From the NCBI GenBank assembly GCA_003241285.1, contig QFOT01000070.1, forward strand, positions 1 through 10,523: 10,523 bases of DNA, given 5' to 3'. The DNA is from Micavibrio aeruginosavorus. GTDB lineage: Bacteria > Pseudomonadota > Alphaproteobacteria > Micavibrionales > Micavibrionaceae. Every line of letters begins with the position of its first letter. Position 1 is the stretch's first letter. The notes under the pieces are model-generated. The model worked only from the letters and a program-made list of their open reading frames with translations. It made no database searches and was not told the DNA's origin. The translations under genes and the position numbers were made by a program. Shown here piece after piece: positions 5,101 to 10,523 of the stretch.

Positions 5101-6042
5101 GATTTGCACAGATTGAGCCTGTGGTAACTCGGGCAATTTTGCCTCTATATCGTCCAGATAGGGCAAGGAGGGCATCGCGCCTTGTTTCATGCAGCATAAT
5201 GTTGCGGCAACCGTGGCGCGGCGCATGGCTTCCGGCAATGGCAGACGATCATGAATAGCCGCTGCAAACGTGCCGCAATAAGCATCCCCGGCGCCGTTTA
5301 CATCGACGACCAGTGACTGGTCGACATCGAGCGTCGGCACGCCCCAGGCCTGATTGTCTTTGGTGACAGCCACCGCCCCGCTTTTACCAAGCGTAACCAG
5401 ACAGGTCAGCTGGCCTTCCGTCGCGAGGCCGTGCGCGATTTTCAGCGCATTATTATCGCCGCTCATGCCGAGTTTTTGGGCGATTTGTTTAACTTCGATA
5501 CTGTTGACGATCAGGTAATCAAGATTACCCATTGCGCGTTTCGGGATGGAGAGCGCCGGCGCCATGTTAAGTATAGTCGTGCAGCCTCTTTGCTTCGCAC
5601 GTTCAAGCACGCTTAAAGTTTCGTCAACGGGAAGCTCCATCTGCATCAGGAGAATATTGCCGGGCACGAGAATTTCATCCGGTATCTGGTCGGCGGCGGC
5701 CTGTGTATTCGCGCCGGAGAGAATGATGATCTGTTTTTGACCCATGGCATCCCGCGCCGTAAGCGCGGTGCCAGTCGGCAGATCATCGGATTTCGCAATT
5801 CCTGAAACGATAACGCCATCGCGCCTTAAGGCTTCGCTGATCGAGCGTCCGTAATTATCGTCACCTACTTTACCGACCACCGCGACTTTCGCGCCGGCGC
5901 GTGCGGCAGCCAGCGCCTGATTGCCGCCTTTACCGCCGGGATTGAGATCGTAATCACTCGATAAAATAGTTTCCCCAGCCTGCGGCAATTTCTCCAGCCG
6001 CACCGACATATCCATATTCAAAGAACCAAAAACGATGATCAT
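5098..6042 (-). CDS. rbsK: Ribokinase (PfkB family)
   Basis: The enzyme phosphorylates D-ribose at O5 with ATP, feeding ribose into the pentose phosphate pathway and PRPP synthesis. The 314-residue length is normal. Visible motifs are GSLNMD (6-11, sugar contact), GGKGGNQA (36-43, PfkB signature 1, in the form characteristic of ribokinases), NSIE (180-183, the N-x-x-E Mg/phosphate motif) and DVNGAGD (247-253, signature 2 with catalytic base Asp253 and the anion hole). GAMPSLP (288-294) matches the C-terminal GAQPS-P of the family. No ribose transporter or repressor lies alongside. No Shine-Dalgarno sequence is visible before the ATG. A 7-bp tandem repeat begins eight bases upstream of the start and may affect expression. 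Other PfkB sugar kinases are possible, but GGKGGNQA favours ribokinase. Confidence 0.92.
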   Translation of the reverse strand: MIIVFGSLNMDMSVRLEKLPQAGETILSSDYDLNPGGKGGNQALAAARAGAKVAVVGKVGDDNYGRSISEALRRDGVIVSGIAKSDDLPTGTALTARDAMGQKQIIILSGANTQAAADQIPDEILVPGNILLMQMELPVDETLSVLERAKQRGCTTILNMAPALSIPKRAMGNLDYLIVNSIEVKQIAQKLGMSGDNNALKIAHGLATEGQLTCLVTLGKSGAVAVTKDNQAWGVPTLDVDQSLVVDVNGAGDAYCGTFAAAIHDRLPLPEAMRRATVAATLCCMKQGAMPSLPYLDDIEAKLPELPQAQSVQI

Positions 6043-6050
6043 ACGTGTAT

Positions 6051-6120
6051 GGTAAGGGGTAATTGGTAAGGAGTAAAGGGTGGGCGGTAGGTGGTAAAGA
6101 GTAAGTAGTAAAGAGTAAAT
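6051..6120. repeat. Ten degenerate 7-bp tandem repeats upstream of rbsK
   Basis: From 6051 to 6120 the plus strand splits without gaps into ten heptads of consensus RGTAARG: GGTAAGG, GGTAATT, GGTAAGG, AGTAAAG, GGTGGGC, GGTAGGT, GGTAAAG, AGTAAGT, AGTAAAG, AGTAAAT. The phase is kept exactly. On the rbsK sense strand the unit reads CYTTACY, forming a pyrimidine-rich leader or promoter region that ends eight bases before the start codon. It could be a microsatellite-type expansion, a protein-binding array or an mRNA leader; the sequence does not decide. Confidence 0.75.
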
Positions 6121-6130
6121 ACGTTAGAAT

Positions 6131-6200
6131 GCTTTTCCCGCGAAGGCGGGAATCTCGTGTTGGCGCAAATATGAGATCCCCGCCTTCGCGGGGAAAGCAA
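6131..6200. repeat. Composite palindromic element, inverted pair
   Basis: Hairpin TTCCCGC/GCGGGAA (6135-6152, loop GAAG) and hairpin TCCCCGC/GCGGGGA (6177-6194, loop CTTC) are separated by a spacer containing GGCGCAAAT, the reverse complement of the ATTTGCGCC spacer seen elsewhere. The two 26-base arms GCTTTTCCCGCG... and ...CGCGGGGAAAGC are inverted copies of one another with two differences, so the whole region can also form one long hairpin. It lies between the end of the tetR-type gene and the heptad array. Confidence 0.85.
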
Positions 6201-6224
6201 TAAGGTTGACCTTACTACTTAATT

Positions 6225-6824
6225 CTACAACCCGAATTTTTCAGCCAAGCCTTCAATCCGCCCCAGCGCCTTATCCAGAGCCGCCATCGTTTTGGATAAA
6301 TCCTGACTTTCATCTTCCAGCCATGTTCTGGTTACCCATGCAACCGAAGCCGTTAATCCTGCAACGCGGATCGCGCCTTTCGGGCCATAAGCATCTATCC
6401 CCGCCGCTTCCAGCATTCTCGTCATCGACGCGCTCAATTGCGGCAGCGCAAGAAAAAATTGTTTCGGATCGAGCTTCATCGAATTCAGAATTGATTTCAG
6501 CCCTTCCCGGTCCCGATTGGCGAGATCAAAGCGTTCCATGATCACGTCGAATATCAGATCGCGGACAGGCGTTTCAGGATGGATATCGGAAAAATTCTGC
6601 AGGACTTTTTGATCCAGCCTGCGGCCATACGCCGTTACGATATCGTCCTTACAGTCGAATACTTCATAAAATCCTGCCAGATCAAGTCCTGCTTCATGGG
6701 AAATATCGCGCACGGTTATAAAGGACCAGCCTTGAACGGCGGCCAGCTTTAAAGCCGCATCGATGATGCCATCCTTGGCGGAAAATGGGGGTTTTTGTTT
6801 TTTTGGGGCGGGTTTTGGTGGCAT
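6225..6824 (-). CDS. TetR/AcrR-family transcriptional regulator (COQ9-like type)
   Basis: This is a 199-residue protein. After a basic proline-rich N-terminus (MPPKPAPKKQKPP) the TetR DNA-binding domain spans roughly 15-65: IIDAALKLAAVQGWSFITV, then RDISHEAGLDLAGFYEVF and the CKDDIV helix. The C-terminal helical domain ends with WLEDESQDLSKTMAALDKAL, a pattern I associate with the TetR/COQ9-like proteins common in alphaproteobacteria. The ligand is unknown. The frame extends to a TTG at 6848, but I prefer ATG 6824, which has GGAA five bases upstream. It is divergent from the adenosine-kinase-like gene over 68 bp, so it may regulate itself and that gene, as TetR proteins often do; this is inference from position. 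Confidence 0.88.
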   Translation of the reverse strand: MPPKPAPKKQKPPFSAKDGIIDAALKLAAVQGWSFITVRDISHEAGLDLAGFYEVFDCKDDIVTAYGRRLDQKVLQNFSDIHPETPVRDLIFDVIMERFDLANRDREGLKSILNSMKLDPKQFFLALPQLSASMTRMLEAAGIDAYGPKGAIRVAGLTASVAWVTRTWLEDESQDLSKTMAALDKALGRIEGLAEKFGL

Positions 6825-6892
6825 GCGGTTTCCGTTAATGCTAATCAACCTAAGTATTAAATCAATATATTCAACACTACAAAGGCTTATTT
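6825..6892. promoter_or_regulatory. Divergent promoter/operator region between tetR-type and adenosine-kinase-like genes
   Basis: This 68-bp AT-rich gap must hold both promoters. It contains an interrupted palindrome TTAAT (6835-6839) ... ATTAA (6856-6860) and a direct repeat AATCAA (6843-6848 and 6860-6865) spaced 17 bp. Either could be a TetR operator. TATATT-like -10 candidates lie near 6865-6871. No strong -35 is visible, so I assign no exact promoter. Confidence 0.35.
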
Positions 6893-7906
6893 ATGTCCAC
6901 CCAATTTGGTTCCACATACGGATTATGCGCTATTGGAAATGCGATCGTCGATATTCTGGCTCCTGCAACACAGGAATTCATCCAGTCCCAAAAGGAATTT
7001 GGCATGCAGCCGGGCAGCATGGCCCTTATCGATGCCCAGAGAGCCGAAGATCTGTATAAACTGATGGGTCCGGCTACCGAAGCCTCTGGTGGCTCCGCCG
7101 GTAACACGATGGCGGCCTATGCCTCTTTCGGCGGCAAAGGCGCGTATATCGGCAAAGTCGCCGACGACCAGCTAGGAAAAGTATTCACGCATGACATTCG
7201 CGCCATCGGCGTTCATTTCGATACGGCGCCTTTGCTCAACAGCGCACCGACGGCACAATGCTTAATCCTCGTGACGGACGACGCCCAGCGCACCATGAAC
7301 ACTTTCCTTGGCGCTTCGGTCCAGTTTGCACCGGAAGACGTCAATGAAGAAATGATCGCCAATTCCGAGATTACTTATCTGGAAGGTTATTTGTTCGATG
7401 CCGCGCCAGCCAAAACAGCGTTTTTTAAGGCCGCCGAAATCTGCGCGAAGAATAACCGCAAACTTGCCCTGACCTTGTCGGATCCATTCTGCGTCAATCG
7501 CCACCGCGACGACTTCAAGAAACTCGTCGAAGATCACGTCGATATTCTTTTCTCGAATGAAGATGAAATCAAAGCTTTATACGAAGTCGAAACTTTGGAA
7601 GCGGCTATAGAGGCCGTGCGCGGCAAATGCGATATCGTTGCCATTACCTGCGGGGCTCAAGGATCCATCATCGTCAGCGGCGACCAGACAATCAAGGTTG
7701 AAGCAGCAAAACCTCTTCGTATTGTCGATACAACAGGCGCCGGCGATGTTTACGCCGCCGGATTCCTGTTCGGCCTGACTGAGGGCAAATCGCTGAAAGA
7801 ATGCGGCGATCTCGGATCTCTGGCCGCCGCCGAAGTGATCGACCATTACGGTCCGCGTCCTGCCGTTTCCCTGAAAGACCTGATGCAAACCAAAATAGCG
7901 GCATGA
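6893..7906 (+). CDS. Adenosine-kinase-like PfkB-family kinase
   Basis: The protein is related to the bacterial adenosine kinases/PfkB sugar kinases that use ATP to phosphorylate nucleosides (adenosine to AMP) or sugars. The 337 residues show GNAIVDI (15-21, substrate Asp20), GGSAGNTMAAYASFGG (66-81, signature 1 in the adenosine-kinase-like form, unlike the GGKGGNQA of the nearby ribokinase), LSDPFCVNRHRDDF (195-208), NEDE (222-225) and IVDTTGAGDVYAAGFLFG (277-294, signature 2 with catalytic Asp285). A weak ribosome-binding site (AAAGG) precedes the ATG by seven bases. It may be controlled by the divergent TetR-type gene. Its TGA overlaps an ATG of the downstream solute-binding protein. Substrate is inferred from family resemblance; adenosine is most likely, but other nucleosides or sugars are possible. 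Confidence 0.85.
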   Translation: MSTQFGSTYGLCAIGNAIVDILAPATQEFIQSQKEFGMQPGSMALIDAQRAEDLYKLMGPATEASGGSAGNTMAAYASFGGKGAYIGKVADDQLGKVFTHDIRAIGVHFDTAPLLNSAPTAQCLILVTDDAQRTMNTFLGASVQFAPEDVNEEMIANSEITYLEGYLFDAAPAKTAFFKAAEICAKNNRKLALTLSDPFCVNRHRDDFKKLVEDHVDILFSNEDEIKALYEVETLEAAIEAVRGKCDIVAITCGAQGSIIVSGDQTIKVEAAKPLRIVDTTGAGDVYAAGFLFGLTEGKSLKECGDLGSLAAAEVIDHYGPRPAVSLKDLMQTKIAA

Positions 7907-9741
7907 TTTCAACTGCTTCAGTTTCTTCTGCCATGTCTTCCCCGCGTAAGCGGGGATCTCGTGTCGGCGCTGTTTCAGATCCCCGCCTTCGCGGGGAAAA
8001 CAGGTTAGTCAGATTACTATTTCTTTTTGTTCTGTTTATTTTTTATTCACACACGGCTATCGCAGACGGTCTTTCCATGCATGGGGAACCTGCTTTAAAA
8101 GAAGGCTTTACAAGCCTTCCTTATGCGAAAGAAGATGCGCCCAAAGGCGGCGAACTAAAACAATCCGCGCTGGGATCGTTCGATACGCTTAATCCCTTTA
8201 CGATCAAAGGCAAGGCCGCGCAGGGCTTAAACTATGTCTATGACCGCCTGATGGCGCGAAGCTGGGATGAGGCGTTTACGCTCTACCCTCTTATCGCAGA
8301 AAGCATTGATGTACCGGACGACCGCTCCAGCATTACCTTTTATTTGAATCCAGCCGCAAAATTCAGCGACGGCACTCCTATCACAACAGATGACGTTTTA
8401 TTTTCTTTTAATACATTGAAAGAAAAAGGCCGCCCGAATATGCGGGCCGTTTACAAGCTGGTCGATAAAGTCGAGAAATTCGACCAGCGTTCGGTTAAAT
8501 TTACTTTAGGCCCTGTCCATGACCGCGAAACGGTGATGATCATTGCCATGATGCCTGTGCTGAGCAAGGCTTACTGGTCAGACAAAACATTCGACACGAC
8601 GACGCTGGATATTCCCGTCACCAGCGGGCCTTATAAAATCGCCTCCATCGATCCCGGGCGCCGCATCGTGCTGGAGCGGAATAAAGAATACTGGGCGAAA
8701 GATTTGCCCGTCAATAAAGGCCTGTATAATTTCGACCGCATCACAACCGATTATTTCCGCGACGATTCAGTCGCGCTGGAAGCTTTCAAAAAAGGTGATT
8801 TAAGTTTACGGGTCGAACAGGACCCAGGCAGATGGGCGAAGTCCTATTCTGCCAGCGGCCCTATCATTCAGGAAAACCTGAAGCATGGCCGCGTCGAGCG
8901 CATGTGGGGGATGATCTTCAATTTGCGCCGCAGCCCCTTCGATGATATCCGCGTGCGCAAGGCACTGTCCCTTATGATCGATTACGACTGGATCAATAAG
9001 AATATTTTCTATGGCTCTTACAAACCAACAAACAGTTTTTTTGCCAATTCCAATCTTGCCGCGTCAGGCAGTCCCGATGACGGTGAATTGAAACTGCTCG
9101 AACCGTATAAATCGAAATTGCCGCAAGAAGTTTTCGGGCCTGCCTGGAAGCCGGAAAATCTTTCCCGTGACAGCCAGCGAAAAGCCGATGCGCTGCTGAA
9201 AGAAGCCGGATGGATTATAAAAGACGGAAAACGCATCAACGCAAAAACAGGAAAAACTTTCAGCTTTGAGATTTTACTTGGCAGCGCCGATGATGAGAAA
9301 ATCGCGCTGGCTTTCAAACGTTCCCTCGCCCGTCTTGGCATTAACGTGAATATGCGCACGCTCGATGCCGCCGCTTTCAATGACCGCCTGCTTGGTTATG
9401 AATACGACATGACGCTTTATTTCTGGCAAAACACTTTATCGCCGGGAACCGAGCAAATGCTGTACTGGGGATGCCAGTCCGCCAAGCAGCCGGGACGGTT
9501 TAACTATTCAGGCTTTTGTCACCCGGCCAGCGACGCCATTGCCGGAAACATCCCGAAAGTTAAAACCCGCGAGGAATTACTGACGAGCACCCATGCGCTG
9601 GATCGCATCCTGACATGGGAGCATATCGCCATTCCCTTATTCTATAGCGGTAAGGATATGGTGGCATCATCGCCATCAATCACCCACCCTGAAAAAGCCG
9701 CTCTTTACGGCAATACGCTTGAAAGCTGGTATCATAAATAA
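7903..9741 (+). CDS. yejA: YejA-like periplasmic peptide-binding protein (SBP family 5) with repeat-derived N-terminus
   Basis: This is an extracellular solute-binding protein (family 5) of the YejA/microcin C-oligopeptide type, which delivers peptides to an ABC importer. Family signatures are HGEPALKEGF, PYAKEDAPKGGEL, LGSFDTLNPF, AESIDVPDD, FSDGTPITTDDVLFSF, TSGPYKI and VRKALSLMIDYDWIN. A signal peptide is clear: a hydrophobic core RLLFLFVLFIFYS, then HTAIA with cleavage before DGLSMHG. No ATG, GTG or TTG lies between a palindromic element (7936-8000) and that hydrophobic core. The only starts retaining it are ATG 7933 or ATG 7903, both of which translate the element (SSPRKRGSR to DPRLRGE). 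I chose 7903 because it overlaps the kinase stop (ATGA), which allows translational coupling; neither has a good ribosome-binding site. No permease or ATPase genes follow. Confidence 0.88.
   Translation: MISTASVSSAMSSPRKRGSRVGAVSDPRLRGENRLVRLLFLFVLFIFYSHTAIADGLSMHGEPALKEGFTSLPYAKEDAPKGGELKQSALGSFDTLNPFTIKGKAAQGLNYVYDRLMARSWDEAFTLYPLIAESIDVPDDRSSITFYLNPAAKFSDGTPITTDDVLFSFNTLKEKGRPNMRAVYKLVDKVEKFDQRSVKFTLGPVHDRETVMIIAMMPVLSKAYWSDKTFDTTTLDIPVTSGPYKIASIDPGRRIVLERNKEYWAKDLPVNKGLYNFDRITTDYFRDDSVALEAFKKGDLSLRVEQDPGRWAKSYSASGPIIQENLKHGRVERMWGMIFNLRRSPFDDIRVRKALSLMIDYDWINKNIFYGSYKPTNSFFANSNLAASGSPDDGELKLLEPYKSKLPQEVFGPAWKPENLSRDSQRKADALLKEAGWIIKDGKRINAKTGKTFSFEILLGSADDEKIALAFKRSLARLGINVNMRTLDAAAFNDRLLGYEYDMTLYFWQNTLSPGTEQMLYWGCQSAKQPGRFNYSGFCHPASDAIAGNIPKVKTREELLTSTHALDRILTWEHIAIPLFYSGKDMVASSPSITHPEKAALYGNTLESWYHK
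7936..8000. repeat. Composite palindromic element inside the yejA-like reading frame
   Basis: Hairpin TCCCCGC/GCGGGGA (7939-7956, loop GTAA) and hairpin TCCCCGC/GCGGGGA (7980-7997, loop CTTC) form an inverted pair with the same TCTCGTG-type spacer as the copy at 6131. The element lies 30 bases after the kinase stop. It contributes no stop codon to the yejA-like frame and encodes an Arg-rich peptide ahead of the signal sequence. Confidence 0.85.
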
Positions 9742-9749
9742 TATCTGAC

Positions 9750-9816
9750 TGTTTTCCCCGCGAAAGCGGGGATCTGGTAAATAAAGCACTGGACCCCCGC
9801 TTTCGCGGGGGAAGCA
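9750..9816. repeat. Composite palindromic element, inverted pair
   Basis: Hairpin TCCCCGC/GCGGGGA (9755-9772, loop GAAA) and hairpin CCCCCGC/GCGGGGG (9794-9811, loop TTTC, followed by AAGCA). The spacer (TCTGGTAAATAAAGCACTGGA) differs from the TTTGCGCC spacer of other copies, so the hairpins and their immediate flanks are the conserved parts. It fills the gap between the yejA-like stop and the lipoprotein promoter. No T tract follows the stems. Confidence 0.85.
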
Positions 9817-9834
9817 AATTCCATTAAAAGCTCA

Positions 9835-9863
9835 TTGAGGTATAGACTTGATTCTGGTAAGTT
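9835..9863 (+). promoter_or_regulatory. Possible sigma-70-type promoter of the lipoprotein gene
   Basis: TTGAGG (9835-9840), a 17-bp spacer and TAAGTT (9858-9863) would start transcription near 9870, with the AGAGGAA ribosome-binding site and ATG at 9888 just downstream. The boxes match consensus only moderately. Confidence 0.35.
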
Positions 9864-9887
9864 ATTGCAAATCTTAGAGGAATCCTG

Positions 9888-10400
9888 ATGAAAAGAATTA
9901 TGCTTACCCTGTCTGTTCTCGCCTTATCTGGCTGTTATGGCATGGTGCAGGAAATTGAAATGAGCGGTACTTACTGGCAGCGCGTCGACACGACGGACGC
10001 TATTTACCAGCGCGGCCCCAAAGCCCAACAGATGCTGTTCCAGGATATCGCGAATTGCACGTCTACACTGAACGAGATGCAGCGCCTTGGTGCGATCAAA
10101 AGCGCCGTTCCACCGGAAACATTTGACAAAGCCTATTCCCATACAGACCCGAATTCCCCGCGCGGCCGCATGGCAGATTACGACACGCCTGAGCGTAACG
10201 GATATATCCGCGTTGAAAATCTGGAATATCATGACTTTGAAACCTGCATGATGTCCAAAGGCTGGGAGCGCACGAAATACGTCAACCCTGAAACCCGCGA
10301 ACGCTCACGCAACGACTATCTCGACGCGATCGGTTACCAACGTTTCAGATCGGTCACGAATGAAAAAGTTCAAAGCGATTACGACCATTTGAACCAGTAA
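9888..10400 (+). CDS. Putative lipoprotein of unknown function, 170 aa
   Basis: The N-terminus is a lipoprotein signal peptide: basic MKR, hydrophobic core IMLTLSVLA, lipobox LSGC with Cys16 as the predicted lipidated residue. The residue after Cys is Tyr rather than Asp, so transport to the outer membrane by the Lol system is plausible. The mature part is polar and soluble with two further cysteines: one in DIANCTSTLNEM (about 58) and one in FETCMMSKGW (about 120), which could form a disulfide. CMMSKGWER is a pattern often seen at the end of small Gly/Trp-containing envelope proteins of alphaproteobacteria, but I do not recognise a defined family. The start is supported by AGAGGAA five bases upstream. 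It has its own likely promoter and a terminator right after the stop, so it is probably monocistronic. Confidence 0.85.
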   Translation: MKRIMLTLSVLALSGCYGMVQEIEMSGTYWQRVDTTDAIYQRGPKAQQMLFQDIANCTSTLNEMQRLGAIKSAVPPETFDKAYSHTDPNSPRGRMADYDTPERNGYIRVENLEYHDFETCMMSKGWERTKYVNPETRERSRNDYLDAIGYQRFRSVTNEKVQSDYDHLNQ

Positions 10401-10404
10401 TCAG

Positions 10405-10428
10405 AAACCCCGCTTAAAGCGGGGTTTT
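10405..10428 (+). terminator. Rho-independent terminator, possibly bidirectional
   Basis: AAACCCCGCT (10405-10414) pairs with AGCGGGGTTT (10418-10427) around loop TAA, followed by TATTTAT. It lies five bases after the lipoprotein stop. On the other strand it overlaps the last codons of the convergent partial gene, whose TAA stop (10414-10416) falls at the loop. Confidence 0.85.
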
Positions 10429-10523
10429 ATTTATAAACTGATTAAATTTTTCCAAAACAGTTTCGACCTTTAGTGAGGTCATCAGCGAATGTTTAAGCGT
10501 CTTGGCGCTGTAGCCTTCAAACG
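10414..10523 (-). CDS. C-terminal fragment of an unrecognised protein (5' end off window)
   Basis: Thirty-five residues are visible: FEGYSAKTLKHSLMTSLKVE, then TVLEKFNQFINKTPL and stop TAA. The composition (alternating charged and hydrophobic residues, apparently amphipathic helix) looks like real coding sequence, and the stop sits at the convergent terminator. No family can be assigned from so short a piece. Confidence 0.5.
   Translation of the reverse strand, partial: FEGYSAKTLKHSLMTSLKVETVLEKFNQFINKTPL

Noticed and set aside
5067..5258. 63-codon plus-strand open frame as a real gene
   Set aside because: Apart from its strong start signal, nearly all of it is antisense to conserved ribokinase codons and shows no recognisable protein features.
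10489..10523. Plus-strand start MFKRLGAVAFK at the right edge
   Set aside because: It has only a weak upstream GAGG and eleven codons. The minus-strand frame ending at the convergent terminator reads more like protein.

Overview
The window looks like chromosomal DNA of a bacterium with moderate GC content, most likely an alphaproteobacterium. The basis for this is the type of TetR/COQ9-like regulator, the adenosine-kinase-like PfkB protein, the YejA-type peptide-binding protein, and the many short GC-rich dispersed palindromes typical of some alphaproteobacterial genomes. I cannot name the order or genus from sequence alone. No rRNA, tRNA, CRISPR array, insertion sequence or phage gene is visible.

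Layout. Positions 1-649 (minus) hold two overlapping small genes of unknown function: a conserved hypothetical and a protein with a TGPKT-EGK-RSSQNA-KHG motif that runs off the left end. They are preceded by a promoter placed so that the mRNA would be leaderless. Positions 650-1023 contain no gene but an array of GC-rich hairpins. htpG (plus) follows, then a C-terminally damaged GIY-YIG protein and a zincin-fold protein that has lost its HExxH motif (both minus). Next are a pterin carbinolamine dehydratase (plus) and, overlapping it tail to tail, a 324-residue minus-strand protein that appears to fuse a DUF433-like antitoxin domain to a DUF5615 PIN-like toxin domain. A ribokinase (minus) lies upstream of that, preceded by ten degenerate 7-bp tandem repeats. 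A TetR regulator (minus) and an adenosine-kinase-like gene (plus) diverge from a 68-bp gap. A YejA-like solute-binding protein follows the kinase with an ATGA overlap, then a small lipoprotein with a good intrinsic terminator. The 3' end of an unrecognised convergent minus-strand gene reaches the right edge.

The common thread is a dispersed palindromic element. Its unit is about 25 bp (TGYTTYCCCGC, a 4-nt loop, GCGGGRA, then TCTGA). Most units occur as inverted pairs, much like REP/BIME elements. I count twelve clear units in six gaps between genes, plus degenerate copies. One pair lies inside the start of the yejA-like gene and keeps the frame open, so the signal peptide seems reachable only by translating the element.

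The genes do not form one pathway. The most interesting points are the apparent toxin-antitoxin fusion with a terminator-like hairpin between its halves, the in-frame palindrome in the yejA-like gene, the metal-site-less zincin, and the heptad array in front of the ribokinase.
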